From assembly GCF_024347375.1 (NCBI RefSeq), contig NZ_AP025470.1, positions 3,472,001 through 3,536,000 on the forward strand: a stretch of 64,000 nucleotides of DNA, written 5' to 3'. Below the pieces are notes generated by a model that was not told where the DNA came from, made no database searches, and saw only the letters and a program-made list of their open reading frames with translations. Positions 20,112-30,069 of this stretch are shown here, one piece after another. Position 1 is the stretch's first letter; every line of letters starts with the position of its first letter. The position numbers were made by a program, and so were the translations under genes. The DNA comes from Vibrio coralliirubri (GTDB lineage: Bacteria > Pseudomonadota > Gammaproteobacteria > Enterobacterales > Vibrionaceae).

Positions 20112-21127
20112 TGCCAATAGATAAGCTGATTAAATCAAGAACGTTTGAGAAAGATTTTTATTTCCTACGCAAGTACATCCCTTACTTAAGTAGAAAGTAT
20201 AATCAACTTCATAATATTAATATAAAAGAATCTTCTGATGTTAACGCCCCAAACATTAAAGCCTCAATAAGCAAAGCTGAAGATGGGTTACAAAAATTAT
20301 ACTCAGCGACAAATCAAGATACTAATGATAAATTAAATAATGCACCAAAAAAAATCTGGTTATATTGGAACTCTCCGTTAGAAGAAGCTCCTGAAGTTGT
20401 TAGAGTCAGCGTAGAGTCATGGATAAAACTCAACCCAGATTATAATGTTACACTACTAAATGATAATAATTTAAATGATATTTTAGGTTTTGATTTCAAC
20501 GCTATATTTAAGATTGCAACTGTTAATTTAGGTTTTGCAATGAAAGCCGATATTCTTCGATTATATCTACTCGCCACTCAGGGAGGGGTTTGGGCTGACA
20601 CTACAACGTTTTGCTTAAAGCCTTTGTCTTCATGGCTGGATAATGAAATAGAAAAAGCTCAGTTTTTTGCATTTAGACATAATAGTAATAAAACTAGACC
20701 AATTGAGGCTTGGTTTCTTGCCTCTCCTCCACGCTCACCAATCATAAGAAAAACTCTAGAATTATTTCTATCTCACTTATTTAAGCCTCGTGCAAACAGC
20801 TTAATGCTATCGAACCGTATAAAATCGCTAGGCCTAAGTGACAGTGATAACGACAAGTTTTACGCAGATGTTGTATTTAAGGCTGAAAAAGTTGGATTTA
20901 TGCCATACTTTTCTGTGGGTTATTTCTTCAATGAAGCCTTTAGACAATCGGAGAGTATTGATGCATGGGCTAGGTTTAACACAACAAGTAATAATCATGT
21001 GGTAAATAATGATGAACTAGAAAAGTTTGAACTATCCTATGTATCTAAACAAACTTACAAAGGTGATTATCAAAGTAGTGATATTTTTAAGGATCGCGTG
21101 AATCACATGAATTTATTAACCAAATAA
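20108..21127 (+). CDS. Capsular polysaccharide synthesis-type glycosyltransferase (GT32-like)
   Basis: A 339-residue protein with the Caps_synth/GT32 signature: KKIWLYWNSPLEEAPEVV, then MKADILRLYLLATQGGVWAD, where the ADxxxF site (ADTTTF) stands in for the usual D-x-D. Donor and acceptor are not known. It overlaps waaA by 4 bases and ends the first plus-strand LPS transcript; a hairpin lies just beyond its stop. Confidence 0.78.
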   Translation: MMPIDKLIKSRTFEKDFYFLRKYIPYLSRKYNQLHNINIKESSDVNAPNIKASISKAEDGLQKLYSATNQDTNDKLNNAPKKIWLYWNSPLEEAPEVVRVSVESWIKLNPDYNVTLLNDNNLNDILGFDFNAIFKIATVNLGFAMKADILRLYLLATQGGVWADTTTFCLKPLSSWLDNEIEKAQFFAFRHNSNKTRPIEAWFLASPPRSPIIRKTLELFLSHLFKPRANSLMLSNRIKSLGLSDSDNDKFYADVVFKAEKVGFMPYFSVGYFFNEAFRQSESIDAWARFNTTSNNHVVNNDELEKFELSYVSKQTYKGDYQSSDIFKDRVNHMNLLTK

Positions 21128-21139
21128 TCACACTATAAA

Positions 21140-21179
21140 GTAAACTTAATTGAGCCTTATGCACCTCAATTAAGTTTAC
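21140..21179. terminator. Hairpin between convergent genes
   Basis: A perfect 15-bp stem (21140-21154 with 21165-21179) with a 10-base loop lies between the plus-strand Caps_synth gene and the minus-strand YrbL-family gene. The T run is weak on both sides, so termination efficiency is uncertain. Confidence 0.65.
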
Positions 21180-21243
21180 AAAAAACCATTTAATAAATCC
21201 AAAAAATCAATATTGTCCTAAAAAACATTATTATCAACTCTCT

Positions 21244-21780
21244 CTAATGCTCTTTTTTTGTCTTTCTCGTTCTAGCTTTCGATAGAAATTTAAAATATAT
21301 ATTACGATAAAGTTTATAGTCGAAAGTAATAGCGCCATAACCATCAATAAATATAGGGGAAAATTCACATTTTTCATTTTTTTTAATCAAAATATTATCT
21401 AAATTCGTATCTCTAACATATATTCCCGAACTAATTGCAGAATCGAATAAATTGGCAATCAAAATCTTACCTTTTGATTTAGAAATAATCCCTTCACGAA
21501 GGTAGTAACTTATTGATCTTGAGGTTTCCAAGTTGAAGTCAACTACATGTTCAAAAGCCATAGCCATCCCAAGGTTTGTTTCAACCTCTTGGTAACATTC
21601 AGCAATTATCCCATGATGCTTTACTCTAGATAAATAAAATTTTTCAATATCATTAATATCTAACTGCTTACCGCACTCAGGCTTTATTATCTTTAATATT
21701 TTACTTTTATCATCAGGGTTAATATAACACTTTCTTGTATAACCTTCAGTAAGAAAGTCAGCTTGATTTAAAATTATCAT
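21244..21780 (-). CDS. YrbL-family kinase-fold protein
   Basis: A 178-residue protein related to the PhoP-regulated YrbL family. Sequence features are GYTRKCYINPDDKSKILKI near the N-terminus, then a kinase-like catalytic loop DTNLDNILI (about residues 122-130) and IDGYG in the place of the metal-binding DFG. It lies 44 bases after kdkA on the same strand, inside an LPS core cluster, so phosphorylation of a core sugar is a reasonable guess, not shown. AT-rich. Confidence 0.72.
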   Translation of the reverse strand: MIILNQADFLTEGYTRKCYINPDDKSKILKIIKPECGKQLDINDIEKFYLSRVKHHGIIAECYQEVETNLGMAMAFEHVVDFNLETSRSISYYLREGIISKSKGKILIANLFDSAISSGIYVRDTNLDNILIKKNEKCEFSPIFIDGYGAITFDYKLYRNIYFKFLSKARTRKTKKEH

Positions 21781-21824
21781 TTTATCACTATTTAGAATTT
21801 TTATAATTAAGGCGAACTAGGTAA

Positions 21825-22514
21825 CTAGAATAAATAATCCCAATCGCTCTCATCCCAATTAATTGCTCCCTTAGCCTTTTCCTTTAAAAAAGACCGTTTC
21901 AATCTTTCCCAATTAGCCTGCTTCCAAGCATCTCCAGACTGGCTGTTACACTTATCGAAGTCGATAATCCAAACCTTACTCTGATCATCGATTAATATAT
22001 TATGGATATTGAGGTCAGTATGATTAACTTGTGCAACATGCATTTTACGAATTTCATTCCCTATTTTGTAATACGCACTCTCTGAAAGTCTATGTCTTCT
22101 CAATAGAGAAGCAAGATCTTGAGCATGAGGTACTTTCTCGCTCAGTAAGTCAGCGCTATAAGTTAGACCTTGCTTTACAATTCTTGCTGCAATTGGAGTT
22201 GGTACATTAACACCTGATTTTTTTAGTCTATCCAATAATACAAGCTCTTGAAAGCTTCGTGACTTGCTCTCACCAATAAACACATAACTATCTTCAATCA
22301 GTTTACCAAATAGACCACCACGTCGATAATGACGTAACGCCCCTTGCATTGTATCTAACTCTACAAACCAGGTAATACCTCGTCCCATGGCACTTCCGAC
22401 TATTTTCCCTTGTTCTTGCCAATATGCAGGCTCAAAAGCATAGTTTAGCTGTTCTTCCGGAATCAACGATTCATCAAACCAAATTACTTGATTATCAAGC
22501 TTAACTTTTTTCAT
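21825..22514 (-). CDS. kdkA: 3-deoxy-D-manno-octulosonic acid kinase (KdkA)
   Basis: A 229-residue kinase-fold enzyme that phosphorylates the single Kdo residue at O-4. The catalytic loop HTDLNIHNILID and the metal site IIDFDKC are clear; LRHYRRGGLFG is a family block near residue 60. Kdo phosphorylation takes the place of a second Kdo in Haemophilus and Vibrio, which fits the single waaA here. It is divergent from the heptosyltransferase I-like gene with a 90-bp gap. Confidence 0.92.
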   Translation of the reverse strand: MKKVKLDNQVIWFDESLIPEEQLNYAFEPAYWQEQGKIVGSAMGRGITWFVELDTMQGALRHYRRGGLFGKLIEDSYVFIGESKSRSFQELVLLDRLKKSGVNVPTPIAARIVKQGLTYSADLLSEKVPHAQDLASLLRRHRLSESAYYKIGNEIRKMHVAQVNHTDLNIHNILIDDQSKVWIIDFDKCNSQSGDAWKQANWERLKRSFLKEKAKGAINWDESDWDYLF

Positions 22515-22604
22515 TAGCCTTACCCATCAATACTCTTAGTTTTATTTTACATTCTTCTGGCCCAACTGCATAATTATTGGGAATCAATTACTAGAGTTAA
22601 AGCC

Positions 22605-23660
22605 ATGGCCCTGTTCACATCCCCCCCACATTCTATATGTATCTTGCGACTATCAGCGATAGGGGATGTCTGCAACACAATTGCGACGGTGCAGGCAATC
22701 CAAAAACAATGGCCAGATACAGAAATCACTTGGATAACAGGAAACTTAGAAGCTAAGTTATTAGAAGCGATCGATGGTGTTGATGTTATAGTTTTTGACA
22801 AGAAAAACGGGTGGAGGGAATATCCTAGATTGTGGCAGCAACTTAAAGGTAGAAGTTTCGATGCCTTACTCCACATGCAATCCGCTTTTCGTGCTAGCGT
22901 CGCCACCTTGGGAATTAAAGCCAATTATAAACTTGGATTTACAACAGACCGTAGCCAAGACTTTCAAACCTTGTTTACTGATACTAAAGTAGACTCTCCC
23001 ACCTCTCTTCATGTAGCAGACGGGATGATGGCATTTGCCCAACACGTAGGTGTAGCAAAACATACATTAAGTTGGTCACTTTTTTACGATAAGCAACATG
23101 CTACTTGGGCCGAAGCTCAACTAGTAGCTAAGCAAAATTTATTAATTGTTCCCGGTGCGAGTAAAGCTTACAAGAACTGGCATGCTCAAGGGTATGTTGA
23201 TGTAATTAACCATGCTAGGGGAGCTGGTTGGAACGTTATACTGGCTGGCAGTCCTGCGAAAGTTGAAATCGACCTAGCAGAAGAAATACAGAGAAAACTA
23301 ACAGAACCTTGCCTGAACTTAGTTGGACAGAGCTCTATCATGCAAATGTTGGCGTTGATTGATAAAGTAAATATGGTGATAGCTCCCGATACGGGTCCAA
23401 CACACATGGCTAATGCCATGCAAACACCTGTGATTGGTCTATATGCACACCATAACCCAGCACGAGTAGGGCCATATCGTTACCTCAACTATGTGGTATC
23501 AGTTTATGAAGAAGCCATTTTCTCTGAGACAGGAAAAAATAGCCAAGATCTCGACTGGAGAACTCGCGTCAAAGATAAAAATGCAATGAATAGAATTCCA
23601 TCATCTAAAGTAATTGAAAGATTCAACAGTGTCGCTGACAACATTCTTAATAAAAAATAG
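22605..23660 (+). CDS. Heptosyltransferase I-like GT9 (OpsX type)
   Basis: A 351-residue GT9 enzyme. N-terminal ICILRLSAIGDVCNTIATV and late VIAPDTGPTHMANAM are typical of heptosyltransferases, and the HNPARVGPYRY segment recalls Haemophilus OpsX, which adds the first heptose to phosphorylated Kdo. The neighbouring kdkA supports that role. No other waaC candidate is visible in the window, and waaF is at 15346. Confidence 0.85.
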   Translation: MALFTSPPHSICILRLSAIGDVCNTIATVQAIQKQWPDTEITWITGNLEAKLLEAIDGVDVIVFDKKNGWREYPRLWQQLKGRSFDALLHMQSAFRASVATLGIKANYKLGFTTDRSQDFQTLFTDTKVDSPTSLHVADGMMAFAQHVGVAKHTLSWSLFYDKQHATWAEAQLVAKQNLLIVPGASKAYKNWHAQGYVDVINHARGAGWNVILAGSPAKVEIDLAEEIQRKLTEPCLNLVGQSSIMQMLALIDKVNMVIAPDTGPTHMANAMQTPVIGLYAHHNPARVGPYRYLNYVVSVYEEAIFSETGKNSQDLDWRTRVKDKNAMNRIPSSKVIERFNSVADNILNKK

Positions 23661-23668
23661 GTTAACCA

Positions 23669-24451
23669 ATGATAACAGGCGTAGTAATAACTCTAAATGA
23701 AGAAAAAAATGTTGAAGAGTGCATTCTTTCATTACAAAGAGTATGTGATGAAGTGATTATTGTTGATTCAGAAAGCGCAGATAATACAGTGGAGTTAGCG
23801 TCTCAACTCGGCGCAAAGGTAATCTCGCAACCTTATCTCGGTGATGGTATTCAAAAAAACGTAGGCTTAGACTATGCTAGCAATGACTGGATACTTAGTA
23901 TTGACGCTGATGAACGGCTCACCGATGAGTGTGTAGACTCAATAAACGCACTTAACCTAAAACAAACCGAACATGACGCATTTGCTTTTCGTCGACGTAA
24001 CTACATTGGCAGTCGTTGGATTAAACAGTGTGGTTGGTATCCAGACTTTTGCATCCGTTTGTATAACAAAAATAAAACTCGCTTTTCAGCAGTTAAACAA
24101 CATGCATCAGTTCAAGCAAATAACCCTTGCCAACTCGATGCAGACCTAATTCATTATTCATTCGAAAACCTTGGACAACTTTTCGCTAAGCCGGGGAGAG
24201 ACTTTAGCGGACGAGCAGCAAAGATAATGTATCAAAAAGGTAAAAGAGCAAATTCGATGTCACCGTTTATACATGGTTTAAGTGCCTTTATTCGAAAGTT
24301 TGTTTTTCAGAAAGGTTTCTTAGGGGGCAGCGATGGGATGACAGTTGCGTTGAGCTCCGCGGTGAATAGTTATTTAAAATATGCCAAATTACTAGAGATG
24401 CAACGCGATCCAAAAGTCTTAGAGAAAACTGACTTCAATAAGGTCTGGTAG
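23669..24451 (+). CDS. Glycosyltransferase family 2 (WaaE/LgtF-like)
   Basis: A 260-residue GT-A enzyme. It starts TGVVITLNEEKNVEECI, has IVDSESADNTVELA and the metal-binding SIDADER (D-x-D) near residue 75. The pattern resembles WaaE/LgtF, beta-1,4-glucosyltransferases acting on heptose I, but the sugar is not proven. It starts 8 bases after the GT9 gene and is one base from the next, in one operon. Confidence 0.85.
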   Translation: MITGVVITLNEEKNVEECILSLQRVCDEVIIVDSESADNTVELASQLGAKVISQPYLGDGIQKNVGLDYASNDWILSIDADERLTDECVDSINALNLKQTEHDAFAFRRRNYIGSRWIKQCGWYPDFCIRLYNKNKTRFSAVKQHASVQANNPCQLDADLIHYSFENLGQLFAKPGRDFSGRAAKIMYQKGKRANSMSPFIHGLSAFIRKFVFQKGFLGGSDGMTVALSSAVNSYLKYAKLLEMQRDPKVLEKTDFNKVW

Positions 24452-24452
24452 A

Positions 24453-25484
24453 ATGCAAATTTGTCACGTCAACTTAGCGTCAGGCTATCATGGAGGAGAA
24501 AACCAAACTCTCACTTTGATCAAATATCAAATAGAGCTAGGGTATTCACTTACGGTAGTTGCTAACCCCACTAGTCCTTTTTATACCGCAGTTAGTCAAC
24601 TACGCTGTAAATTAGTACCGTCAGCACACTACCTAAAAGAGCATTCTAGAGCGATTACTGATGGCTGCGAGCTAATTCATGTGCATGAAGGAAGAGCTAT
24701 CTATTGGGCGTTAATTCAAAGTATGCTTTATAAAATACCATATATAATTACACGCCGAATTGACAACCCTCTAAAGAAAAGGTTCTTCGCAAATTTAGCT
24801 TACTCAAAAGCTTCTTCGATTGTAGGCCTAAGTTCAGAAATAGTTAATGAGATCAAAGATAAATACCCTAACAAAGATATTTATAAAATTGCAAGTTCCC
24901 CGGTCAGTTACAATGTAAATGACCAAAGCCTTGAAAACTTGAAGCAACGATTTGAGAATAAGTTCCTAATCATCCATGCTGCAAATATGGTTAAGCACAA
25001 GGCATTTGACGTGTCTATAAAAGCTATGAAACAGCTATCTCAGACCCATGATCATATACACCTTGCGCTTCTCGGTGATGGTAAGGAGCGAGATAATTTA
25101 GAGAGAATAGCTGATGGTGCCACGAATATCAGCTTTGAAGGTAAACAATCGAACATGGGGGATTGGTTTGCGGCCGCACAATTACAAATACACCCATCAC
25201 ATAGTGAAGGTTTAGGCTCTGTCATCTTGGAAGGTATTAAAGCTGGGCTCCCAGTAATTGCTACAAATACTGGAGGGATACCAGATATAATCACTAATGG
25301 AGCAAGCGGTTTACTTATAGATACAGATGATCCGATAGCTTTAGCGAATTCTATTATAAAAGTTGAACAATGCGCAAATCTTCAAGCAACTCTGATAGCA
25401 GGTGGGCAAGAGAAAATAAAAACTTTTGATATTGGCTCAGCAGCCCAGAAATACGAAAAGATTTATAACAAGGTTAAAAAATGA
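24453..25484 (+). CDS. Glycosyltransferase family 4
   Basis: A 343-residue GT-B enzyme: N-terminal [16 protein letters not shown], then [32 protein letters not shown], and [21 protein letters not shown] with the E-x7-E motif. It is likely a core glycosyltransferase; the linkage is unknown. Its stop overlaps the coaD start (ATGA). Confidence 0.85.
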   Translation: MQICHVNLASGYHGGENQTLTLIKYQIELGYSLTVVANPTSPFYTAVSQLRCKLVPSAHYLKEHSRAITDGCELIHVHEGRAIYWALIQSMLYKIPYIITRRIDNPLKKRFFANLAYSKASSIVGLSSEIVNEIKDKYPNKDIYKIASSPVSYNVNDQSLENLKQRFENKFLIIHAANMVKHKAFDVSIKAMKQLSQTHDHIHLALLGDGKERDNLERIADGATNISFEGKQSNMGDWFAAAQLQIHPSHSEGLGSVILEGIKAGLPVIATNTGGIPDIITNGASGLLIDTDDPIALANSIIKVEQCANLQATLIAGGQEKIKTFDIGSAAQKYEKIYNKVKK

Positions 25485-25960
25485 AACATGTAATTTACCC
25501 AGGAACTTTTGATCCCTTAACTAATGGACACCTTGATATCATCGAGCGCACATCTGGTATGTTTGATTCTCTAGTTATAGGCGTAGCCGCAAGCCCATCA
25601 AAGAAAACCATGTTTAGCCTAAATGATAGAGTCAATCTAGTTCAAGAATCATGTAAGCATCTCACAAATGTCTCTGTTGTGGGTTTCAGTGGTTTACTAG
25701 TAGATTTCGCGAGAGAGCAAGAAGCAAATATTCTGATTCGAGGCTTGCGCACTACTATGGACTTTGAGTATGAGTTTGGTTTAACCAGTATGTATAGAAA
25801 ACTCCTTCCTGAGCTTGAAAGTATTTTCTTAACCCCAAGTGAAGAGTATGCATTTCTTTCATCAACAATCGTCCGAGAAGTTGCAATACACAAAGGAAAT
25901 GTTGCTCAATTTGTACCTTCCCCTGTTAATCAAGCTCTCTTACACAAGCTAAAGTCATGA
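25481..25960 (+). CDS. coaD: Phosphopantetheine adenylyltransferase CoaD
   Basis: A 159-residue enzyme that makes dephospho-CoA from 4'-phosphopantetheine. The nucleotidyltransferase motif [15 protein letters not shown] begins at residue 5, followed by [13 protein letters not shown] and the ISSTIVR-like SSTIVREVA. This CoA gene is embedded in the LPS operon with 4-base overlaps on both sides, echoing the kdtA-coaD (kdtB) pairing of E. coli. Confidence 0.96.
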   Translation: MKHVIYPGTFDPLTNGHLDIIERTSGMFDSLVIGVAASPSKKTMFSLNDRVNLVQESCKHLTNVSVVGFSGLLVDFAREQEANILIRGLRTTMDFEYEFGLTSMYRKLLPELESIFLTPSEEYAFLSSTIVREVAIHKGNVAQFVPSPVNQALLHKLKS

Positions 25961-26895
25961 GAAAACTAAAGTATTACCTATCAAATAGTTTACTTACTAT
26001 TTTACCTGCTGCTTTTTTTCGCCAATACGCAAAAAAAACTTTAGATTCTGCATTTAAATACGATAAAAATTACATTAAACAACGCGTTGACTACTATTGT
26101 AAACTCGAATCCAACTTTGAGTTATCTGACGCAAACTCAACTCTAGTACAAAACTTCACTAAGACAGGTGGCACAACTTATTACTATGATCTGCTCAAAG
26201 TCGTTAAAGCTTTCCCCAGTAAATATGCGTTTAACTATGTTAATGGTGATGTAACAACAGTCCCCAATGAACCTAGTTTTTTAAAAAGTCGTCCGATCGA
26301 AGGAGATAATGATAACTCAATAATCCTCAAGCTCAACGCAATTCGGCACTACGTATTTATAGAGAAAGATAAGCCATATAAAAGTAAGAAAAACATGGTA
26401 GTTTGGCGTGGTGCTGGATTTAGATCTAATCGGCTAAAGTTGTTGAAAATGTTTGTAGACCACCCCAAGTTCGACATTGGTGAGACTCGTCCTTTAAAAG
26501 CAGACCCAAAATTAAGTAAGTATAAAAAAGCCCCTTTATCACTAGCGGAACAGCTGGAATATAAATTTATTATCAGTTTGGAAGGCCGTGATGTCGCTAC
26601 TAACTTAAAGTGGATAATGTCTTCTAATTCCTTGTGCTTTACACCTAAACTTCGATATGAAACCTGGTTTATGGAGGGTAAACTAAAAGCTGGTATACAT
26701 TTTGTTGAGGTTAAAGATGACTTCTCTGACCTTGTACAGAAGATGAATTACTACCTCGAACACCCTGATGAGGCAGAAGCTATAATCCAAAATGCAAATC
26801 AATGGGTCGAACAATTTAAAGACACAAAACAAGAACGCCTGATATCTTTGCTTGTTGCACAGAAGTACTTTGAAAAGTCAGGGCAACAAGTTTAG
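25957..26895 (+). CDS. Glycosyltransferase family 90 (CAP10/LPS xylosyltransferase-like)
   Basis: A 312-residue protein with the GT90 pattern: [17 protein letters not shown] mid-protein and then [22 protein letters not shown] and [21 protein letters not shown]90 enzymes transfer xylose or glucose in capsules and glycoproteins; the bacterial LPS substrate is uncertain. It ends the operon, 25 bases before the convergent mutM stop. Confidence 0.83.
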   Translation: MRKLKYYLSNSLLTILPAAFFRQYAKKTLDSAFKYDKNYIKQRVDYYCKLESNFELSDANSTLVQNFTKTGGTTYYYDLLKVVKAFPSKYAFNYVNGDVTTVPNEPSFLKSRPIEGDNDNSIILKLNAIRHYVFIEKDKPYKSKKNMVVWRGAGFRSNRLKLLKMFVDHPKFDIGETRPLKADPKLSKYKKAPLSLAEQLEYKFIISLEGRDVATNLKWIMSSNSLCFTPKLRYETWFMEGKLKAGIHFVEVKDDFSDLVQKMNYYLEHPDEAEAIIQNANQWVEQFKDTKQERLISLLVAQKYFEKSGQQV

Positions 26896-26920
26896 GTAAG
26901 TATCAGCTGAAACTCATACT

Positions 26921-27730
26921 TTAGTTCTGGCACTCTTCACAGAAAAACGTATTCCTCTGCCCTATTTTCAGCTCTTGAATAAGAGCTTCACAATTAGGGC
27001 ACTTTTCGCCTGCTTTTCCATAGACTTGCAGTTCTTGAGCGAAATACCCCGGCTTGCCATCTGCTTGTGCGAAATCTTTCAGCGTTGTGCCACCTTGCTT
27101 GATGGCGGTGGCAAGCACTTGTTTGATCTCTTTGGTCAACAAGGCCCACTCTTCTTTTGTCACTTTACTTGCAGGGCGCAAAGGGCTAATACGTGAAGCA
27201 AATAGCGCTTCGTTGGCGTAGATATTTCCGACACCCACCACCACTTTGTTGTCCATGATGAACTGCTTAACGGCCACTTTACGTTTTTCTGCCTTCTCGG
27301 CTATATAGTCGGCGTTGAAGTCGTCAGTGAGCGGCTCAGGACCAGATCCCAGTAACACAGAATGAATCTCATCAGGCGCTGACCATAGCCAAGCGCCAAA
27401 GCGACGAGGGTCGTTGTAGCGTAATACTTTGCCATTGGTGAGCTTAAGATCCACGTGATCGTGTTTTGCTGCTGGGAAATCCGCGTCTAATACGCGCAGT
27501 GAGCCAGACATACCAAGGTGAACAATGGCAGTGCCAGTATCCGTCTCAATCAATAGGTACTTTGCGCGACGCGAGATAGAGCGAATCACCTGCCCTTCTA
27601 ACGCTTTTAGCTCTTGTGGGATATCCCAACGAAGCTTCGGCGTGCGAAATGTAAGGGTTTTAATGGTCTCGCCAACTAAATGAGGCGAGATCCCCATTCT
27701 GCTTACTTCGACTTCGGGTAATTCAGGCAT
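26921..27730 (-). CDS. mutM: Formamidopyrimidine-DNA glycosylase MutM (Fpg)
   Basis: A 269-residue repair enzyme that removes 8-oxoguanine and FapyG from DNA and cleaves the abasic site. The catalytic N-terminal PELPEVEV (Pro2, Glu3) is intact, [10 protein letters not shown] is the helix-two-turn-helix region, and a four-cysteine zinc finger ends the protein (CPNCEALIQ to FFCEECQN). The start is 2 bases after the upstream hypothetical gene, so they are cotranscribed. Confidence 0.97.
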   Translation of the reverse strand: MPELPEVEVSRMGISPHLVGETIKTLTFRTPKLRWDIPQELKALEGQVIRSISRRAKYLLIETDTGTAIVHLGMSGSLRVLDADFPAAKHDHVDLKLTNGKVLRYNDPRRFGAWLWSAPDEIHSVLLGSGPEPLTDDFNADYIAEKAEKRKVAVKQFIMDNKVVVGVGNIYANEALFASRISPLRPASKVTKEEWALLTKEIKQVLATAIKQGGTTLKDFAQADGKPGYFAQELQVYGKAGEKCPNCEALIQELKIGQRNTFFCEECQN

Positions 27731-27732
27731 AG

Positions 27733-28287
27733 TTAGTCGTCCGATTTAGAGGAGTGGTTAGCGTTAAAGCTTGGAAACAGGTAGCTCTCTTCAATAGATA
27801 CCGCCAACCACTGATCATTCCAGTTTTTTAACAACCAGAACTCAGGCAATTGATAATAAGTAATGCGTTGGGGCTCTTCTTGGTCTTGATACCATACTTC
27901 GATGGTGTGTGGTGTATTTAACCGAGGCGTAAGGTCTGTGTAGGTTTGTGAGTCGACTTCCGTGCCAACAAGCTCTTTCCAACGTTGTGACAATTCTTGT
28001 GCATTGGTGGCTTGAGGGAAGTCCGTACCTTTGAACTGGTAAACCCATTGATTGTCTTGTTGAATGACAGACCACTTAGCAAAGTGCAACGCTTGAAGCT
28101 CTGCTTTTGGATTCAGGAGATAAGGATAAGGGCTATCAACCTGCGGTTCAGGTTCGATAAGGTACGCTTTGATCAATGTTGGAAGGTTTAACACGCCAAT
28201 AAAAGCGATCACACTGAACATGAGTATGTTGTTCCACCGGCGTCCACGATATCTCATCTGATTCTGCTCATCTAACCTATTGAACAT
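27733..28287 (-). CDS. Conserved hypothetical single-pass membrane protein
   Basis: A 184-residue protein that I do not recognise. A basic start ([10 protein letters not shown], possible true start at Met11, 28257) is followed by one membrane helix (about residues 20-42) and a soluble, probably periplasmic, domain of 140 residues ending in an acidic tail. No motif suggests an activity. It lies directly upstream of mutM with a 2-bp gap, in the position of a conserved Vibrio gene upstream of mutM, and downstream of the rpmBG terminator. Confidence 0.7.
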   Translation of the reverse strand: MFNRLDEQNQMRYRGRRWNNILMFSVIAFIGVLNLPTLIKAYLIEPEPQVDSPYPYLLNPKAELQALHFAKWSVIQQDNQWVYQFKGTDFPQATNAQELSQRWKELVGTEVDSQTYTDLTPRLNTPHTIEVWYQDQEEPQRITYYQLPEFWLLKNWNDQWLAVSIEESYLFPSFNANHSSKSDD

Positions 28288-28392
28288 TCAGTATATCGTG
28301 AAAGTGGCAATACTTTCTATGTTGCGCGGTTTTCTATCTATTAGGTGCTATATCAAGCAAGAGCAATTGAGTTGCTCAAATTTTAGATATAA

Positions 28393-28420
28393 AAAAACCC
28401 AGCGATTAAACTGGGTTTTT
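28393..28420. terminator. Terminator of rpmB-rpmG
   Basis: A stem AAAAACCCAG/CTGGGTTTTT with an 8-base loop and T runs on both strands. In the minus direction it lies 42 bases beyond the rpmG stop. Confidence 0.88.
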
Positions 28421-28461
28421 CAATTCTTTCTTCTACTGAAGAAGAGCAAAAAAAGCATCAA

Positions 28462-28629
28462 TTACTTGATTTTAGCTTCTTTGTACATAACGTGTTGGCG
28501 AACTACTGGATCAAACTTTTTGATCTCAAATTTGCCTGGCATGTTACGCTTGTTCTTATCAGTTGTGTAGAAGTGACCAGTACCTGCAGAAGATACTAGA
28601 CGAATTTTCTCACGAATGCCTTTAGCCAT
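28462..28629 (-). CDS. rpmG: 50S ribosomal protein L33
   Basis: A 55-residue basic protein, [20 protein letters not shown] at the N-terminus and [18 protein letters not shown] at the end, which is the L33 pattern of Gammaproteobacteria without the zinc cysteines. It was found by reading the minus strand between rpmB and the terminator. It is 13 bases after the rpmB stop. Confidence 0.97.
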   Translation of the reverse strand: MAKGIREKIRLVSSAGTGHFYTTDKNKRNMPGKFEIKKFDPVVRQHVMYKEAKIK

Positions 28630-28642
28630 TGCTTAATTCCTC

Positions 28643-28879
28643 TTAAACGTTTTCGCCACGTGCACGGATATCAACAAGAACAGCATCGATGCCTTTCTTA
28701 TCAATGATACGCATGCCTTTAGCAGTTAGACGTAGTTTAACAAAACGTTTTTCGCTCTCTACCCAGAAACGATGAGTTTGTAGGTTCGGCAGAAAACGGC
28801 GCTTAGTAGCATTGCGTGCGTGTGAACGGTTGTTACCCGTTACTGGACGCTTACCAGTTACTTGGCATACTCGGGACAT
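28643..28879 (-). CDS. rpmB: 50S ribosomal protein L28
   Basis: A 78-residue protein from ATG 28879 ([17 protein letters not shown]). The open frame extends five codons further, but those lie in the leader and the L28 N-terminus is unambiguous. Downstream of a very good sigma70 promoter and cotranscribed with rpmG. Confidence 0.97.
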   Translation of the reverse strand: MSRVCQVTGKRPVTGNNRSHARNATKRRFLPNLQTHRFWVESEKRFVKLRLTAKGMRIIDKKGIDAVLVDIRARGENV

Positions 28880-28999
28880 GAATGTCTTCTCCAATCGTTT
28901 CAGCTCGATATCAACCTTGGTGGCCGAACCTCTCTATCAATTAAAATAGAAGGTAAAAACCGTTATGGAAAATCCATACAAGGCTATCAAAGGTCGCGC

Positions 29000-29028
29000 A
29001 TTATACTAACTTGACACGCATTGCTCAA
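29000..29028 (-). promoter_or_regulatory. Sigma70 promoter of rpmB-rpmG
   Basis: On the minus strand TTGAGC and a perfect TATAAT are separated by 17 bases; a start about 28993 would give a leader of some 115 bases before rpmB. The rest of the 28880-29170 gap shows no gene. Confidence 0.75.
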
Positions 29029-29170
29029 GACCCGAACAGATCCTTTTTACGGATTTCGTGATCTTTTTTTGTGCAGCGCAGCTTGCTTGAGTAATCAGAG
29101 CTGATTTTAGGTCTAAAAATGTGGGCGGAATAATAGCAGATTTAACGCAACTAACAACCTAAAATGTGAT

Positions 29171-29845
29171 TCAAATCCATCCACGCTCTGCAAAAGAGAC
29201 AACTTCGCCATCTCCAACGACAAAATGGTCGAGAACTCGGATGTCCACCAGCGCTAATGCGTCGGTTAATCGGCGTGTAATCCGCCTATCCGCTTGGCTG
29301 GGCTCAGCAACACCTGAAGGATGGTTATGAGCTAAGATTAATGCCGCCGCATTATGATGAAGTGCCCGTTTAACCACTTCCCGCGGGTAAACCGATGCGG
29401 CATCGATGGTTCCTTCAAACATCACCTCGTCCTTTATTACCCTATTTTGGTTATCGAGGAACAATATATAGAAGGCTTCTCGCTGACGATCACGCAACAT
29501 GCTCGAAAGATAAAGCTTAGTATGACTAGGGCTAGTGAGTGCATCTCCACGGGATAAAGTCTCTGCTAGATAACGCTGCGTCATCTCTAGCACAGCCTGT
29601 AATTGAACATACTTGGCCTGCCCCGTGCCTTTATGAGCGCAGAACTCTTCCTGCGTTGCTGAAAAAAGATGACGGAGCGAGCCAAAATCTTTGATCAACT
29701 TGTCAGCGAGCTCCAACACGTTCATTCCTTGTGTCCCTGTTCGCAGAAATATCGCGAGCAGTTCCGCATCACTCAAGGAATCAGGCCCTCGACTCAATAA
29801 CTTTTCTCTCGGCATCGATTCGGCAGGCATTTTATCTATTGGCAT
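29171..29845 (-). CDS. radC: RadC family JAB-domain protein
   Basis: A 224-residue protein: an N-terminal helix-hairpin-helix-like part ([17 protein letters not shown]) and a C-terminal JAB/MPN metalloprotease-like domain with [17 protein letters not shown], the H-x-H-x7-S-x2-D zinc site. The function is unsettled despite the name. I start at ATG 29845 ([16 protein letters not shown]); a GTG at 29860 would add five residues. Confidence 0.92.
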   Translation of the reverse strand: MPIDKMPAESMPREKLLSRGPDSLSDAELLAIFLRTGTQGMNVLELADKLIKDFGSLRHLFSATQEEFCAHKGTGQAKYVQLQAVLEMTQRYLAETLSRGDALTSPSHTKLYLSSMLRDRQREAFYILFLDNQNRVIKDEVMFEGTIDAASVYPREVVKRALHHNAAALILAHNHPSGVAEPSQADRRITRRLTDALALVDIRVLDHFVVGDGEVVSFAERGWI

Positions 29846-30069
29846 ATAAAAGCTAATCACTTGTCACAAATACGACCCACCACCTTAATGAGATCGTAAT
29901 CGGAGATCCTTAGATAAAGATAAAAGGAAACGAGTCACTAGCAAAACCGTGTAATTGATAAGTTTGATAACACCAACTTGATGAGCGTCAAATCTGTTCT
30001 AATTCTGCTTCTAGGCACTAATCCTTTGTTCTGATATCGTAAGTCCCAGAGAAATTAAGGAACAGAATC

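Noticed and set aside
28280..28570. 96-codon plus-strand frame over the rpmG terminator
   Set aside because: It runs through a terminator and antisense to rpmG, and its composition is not protein-like.
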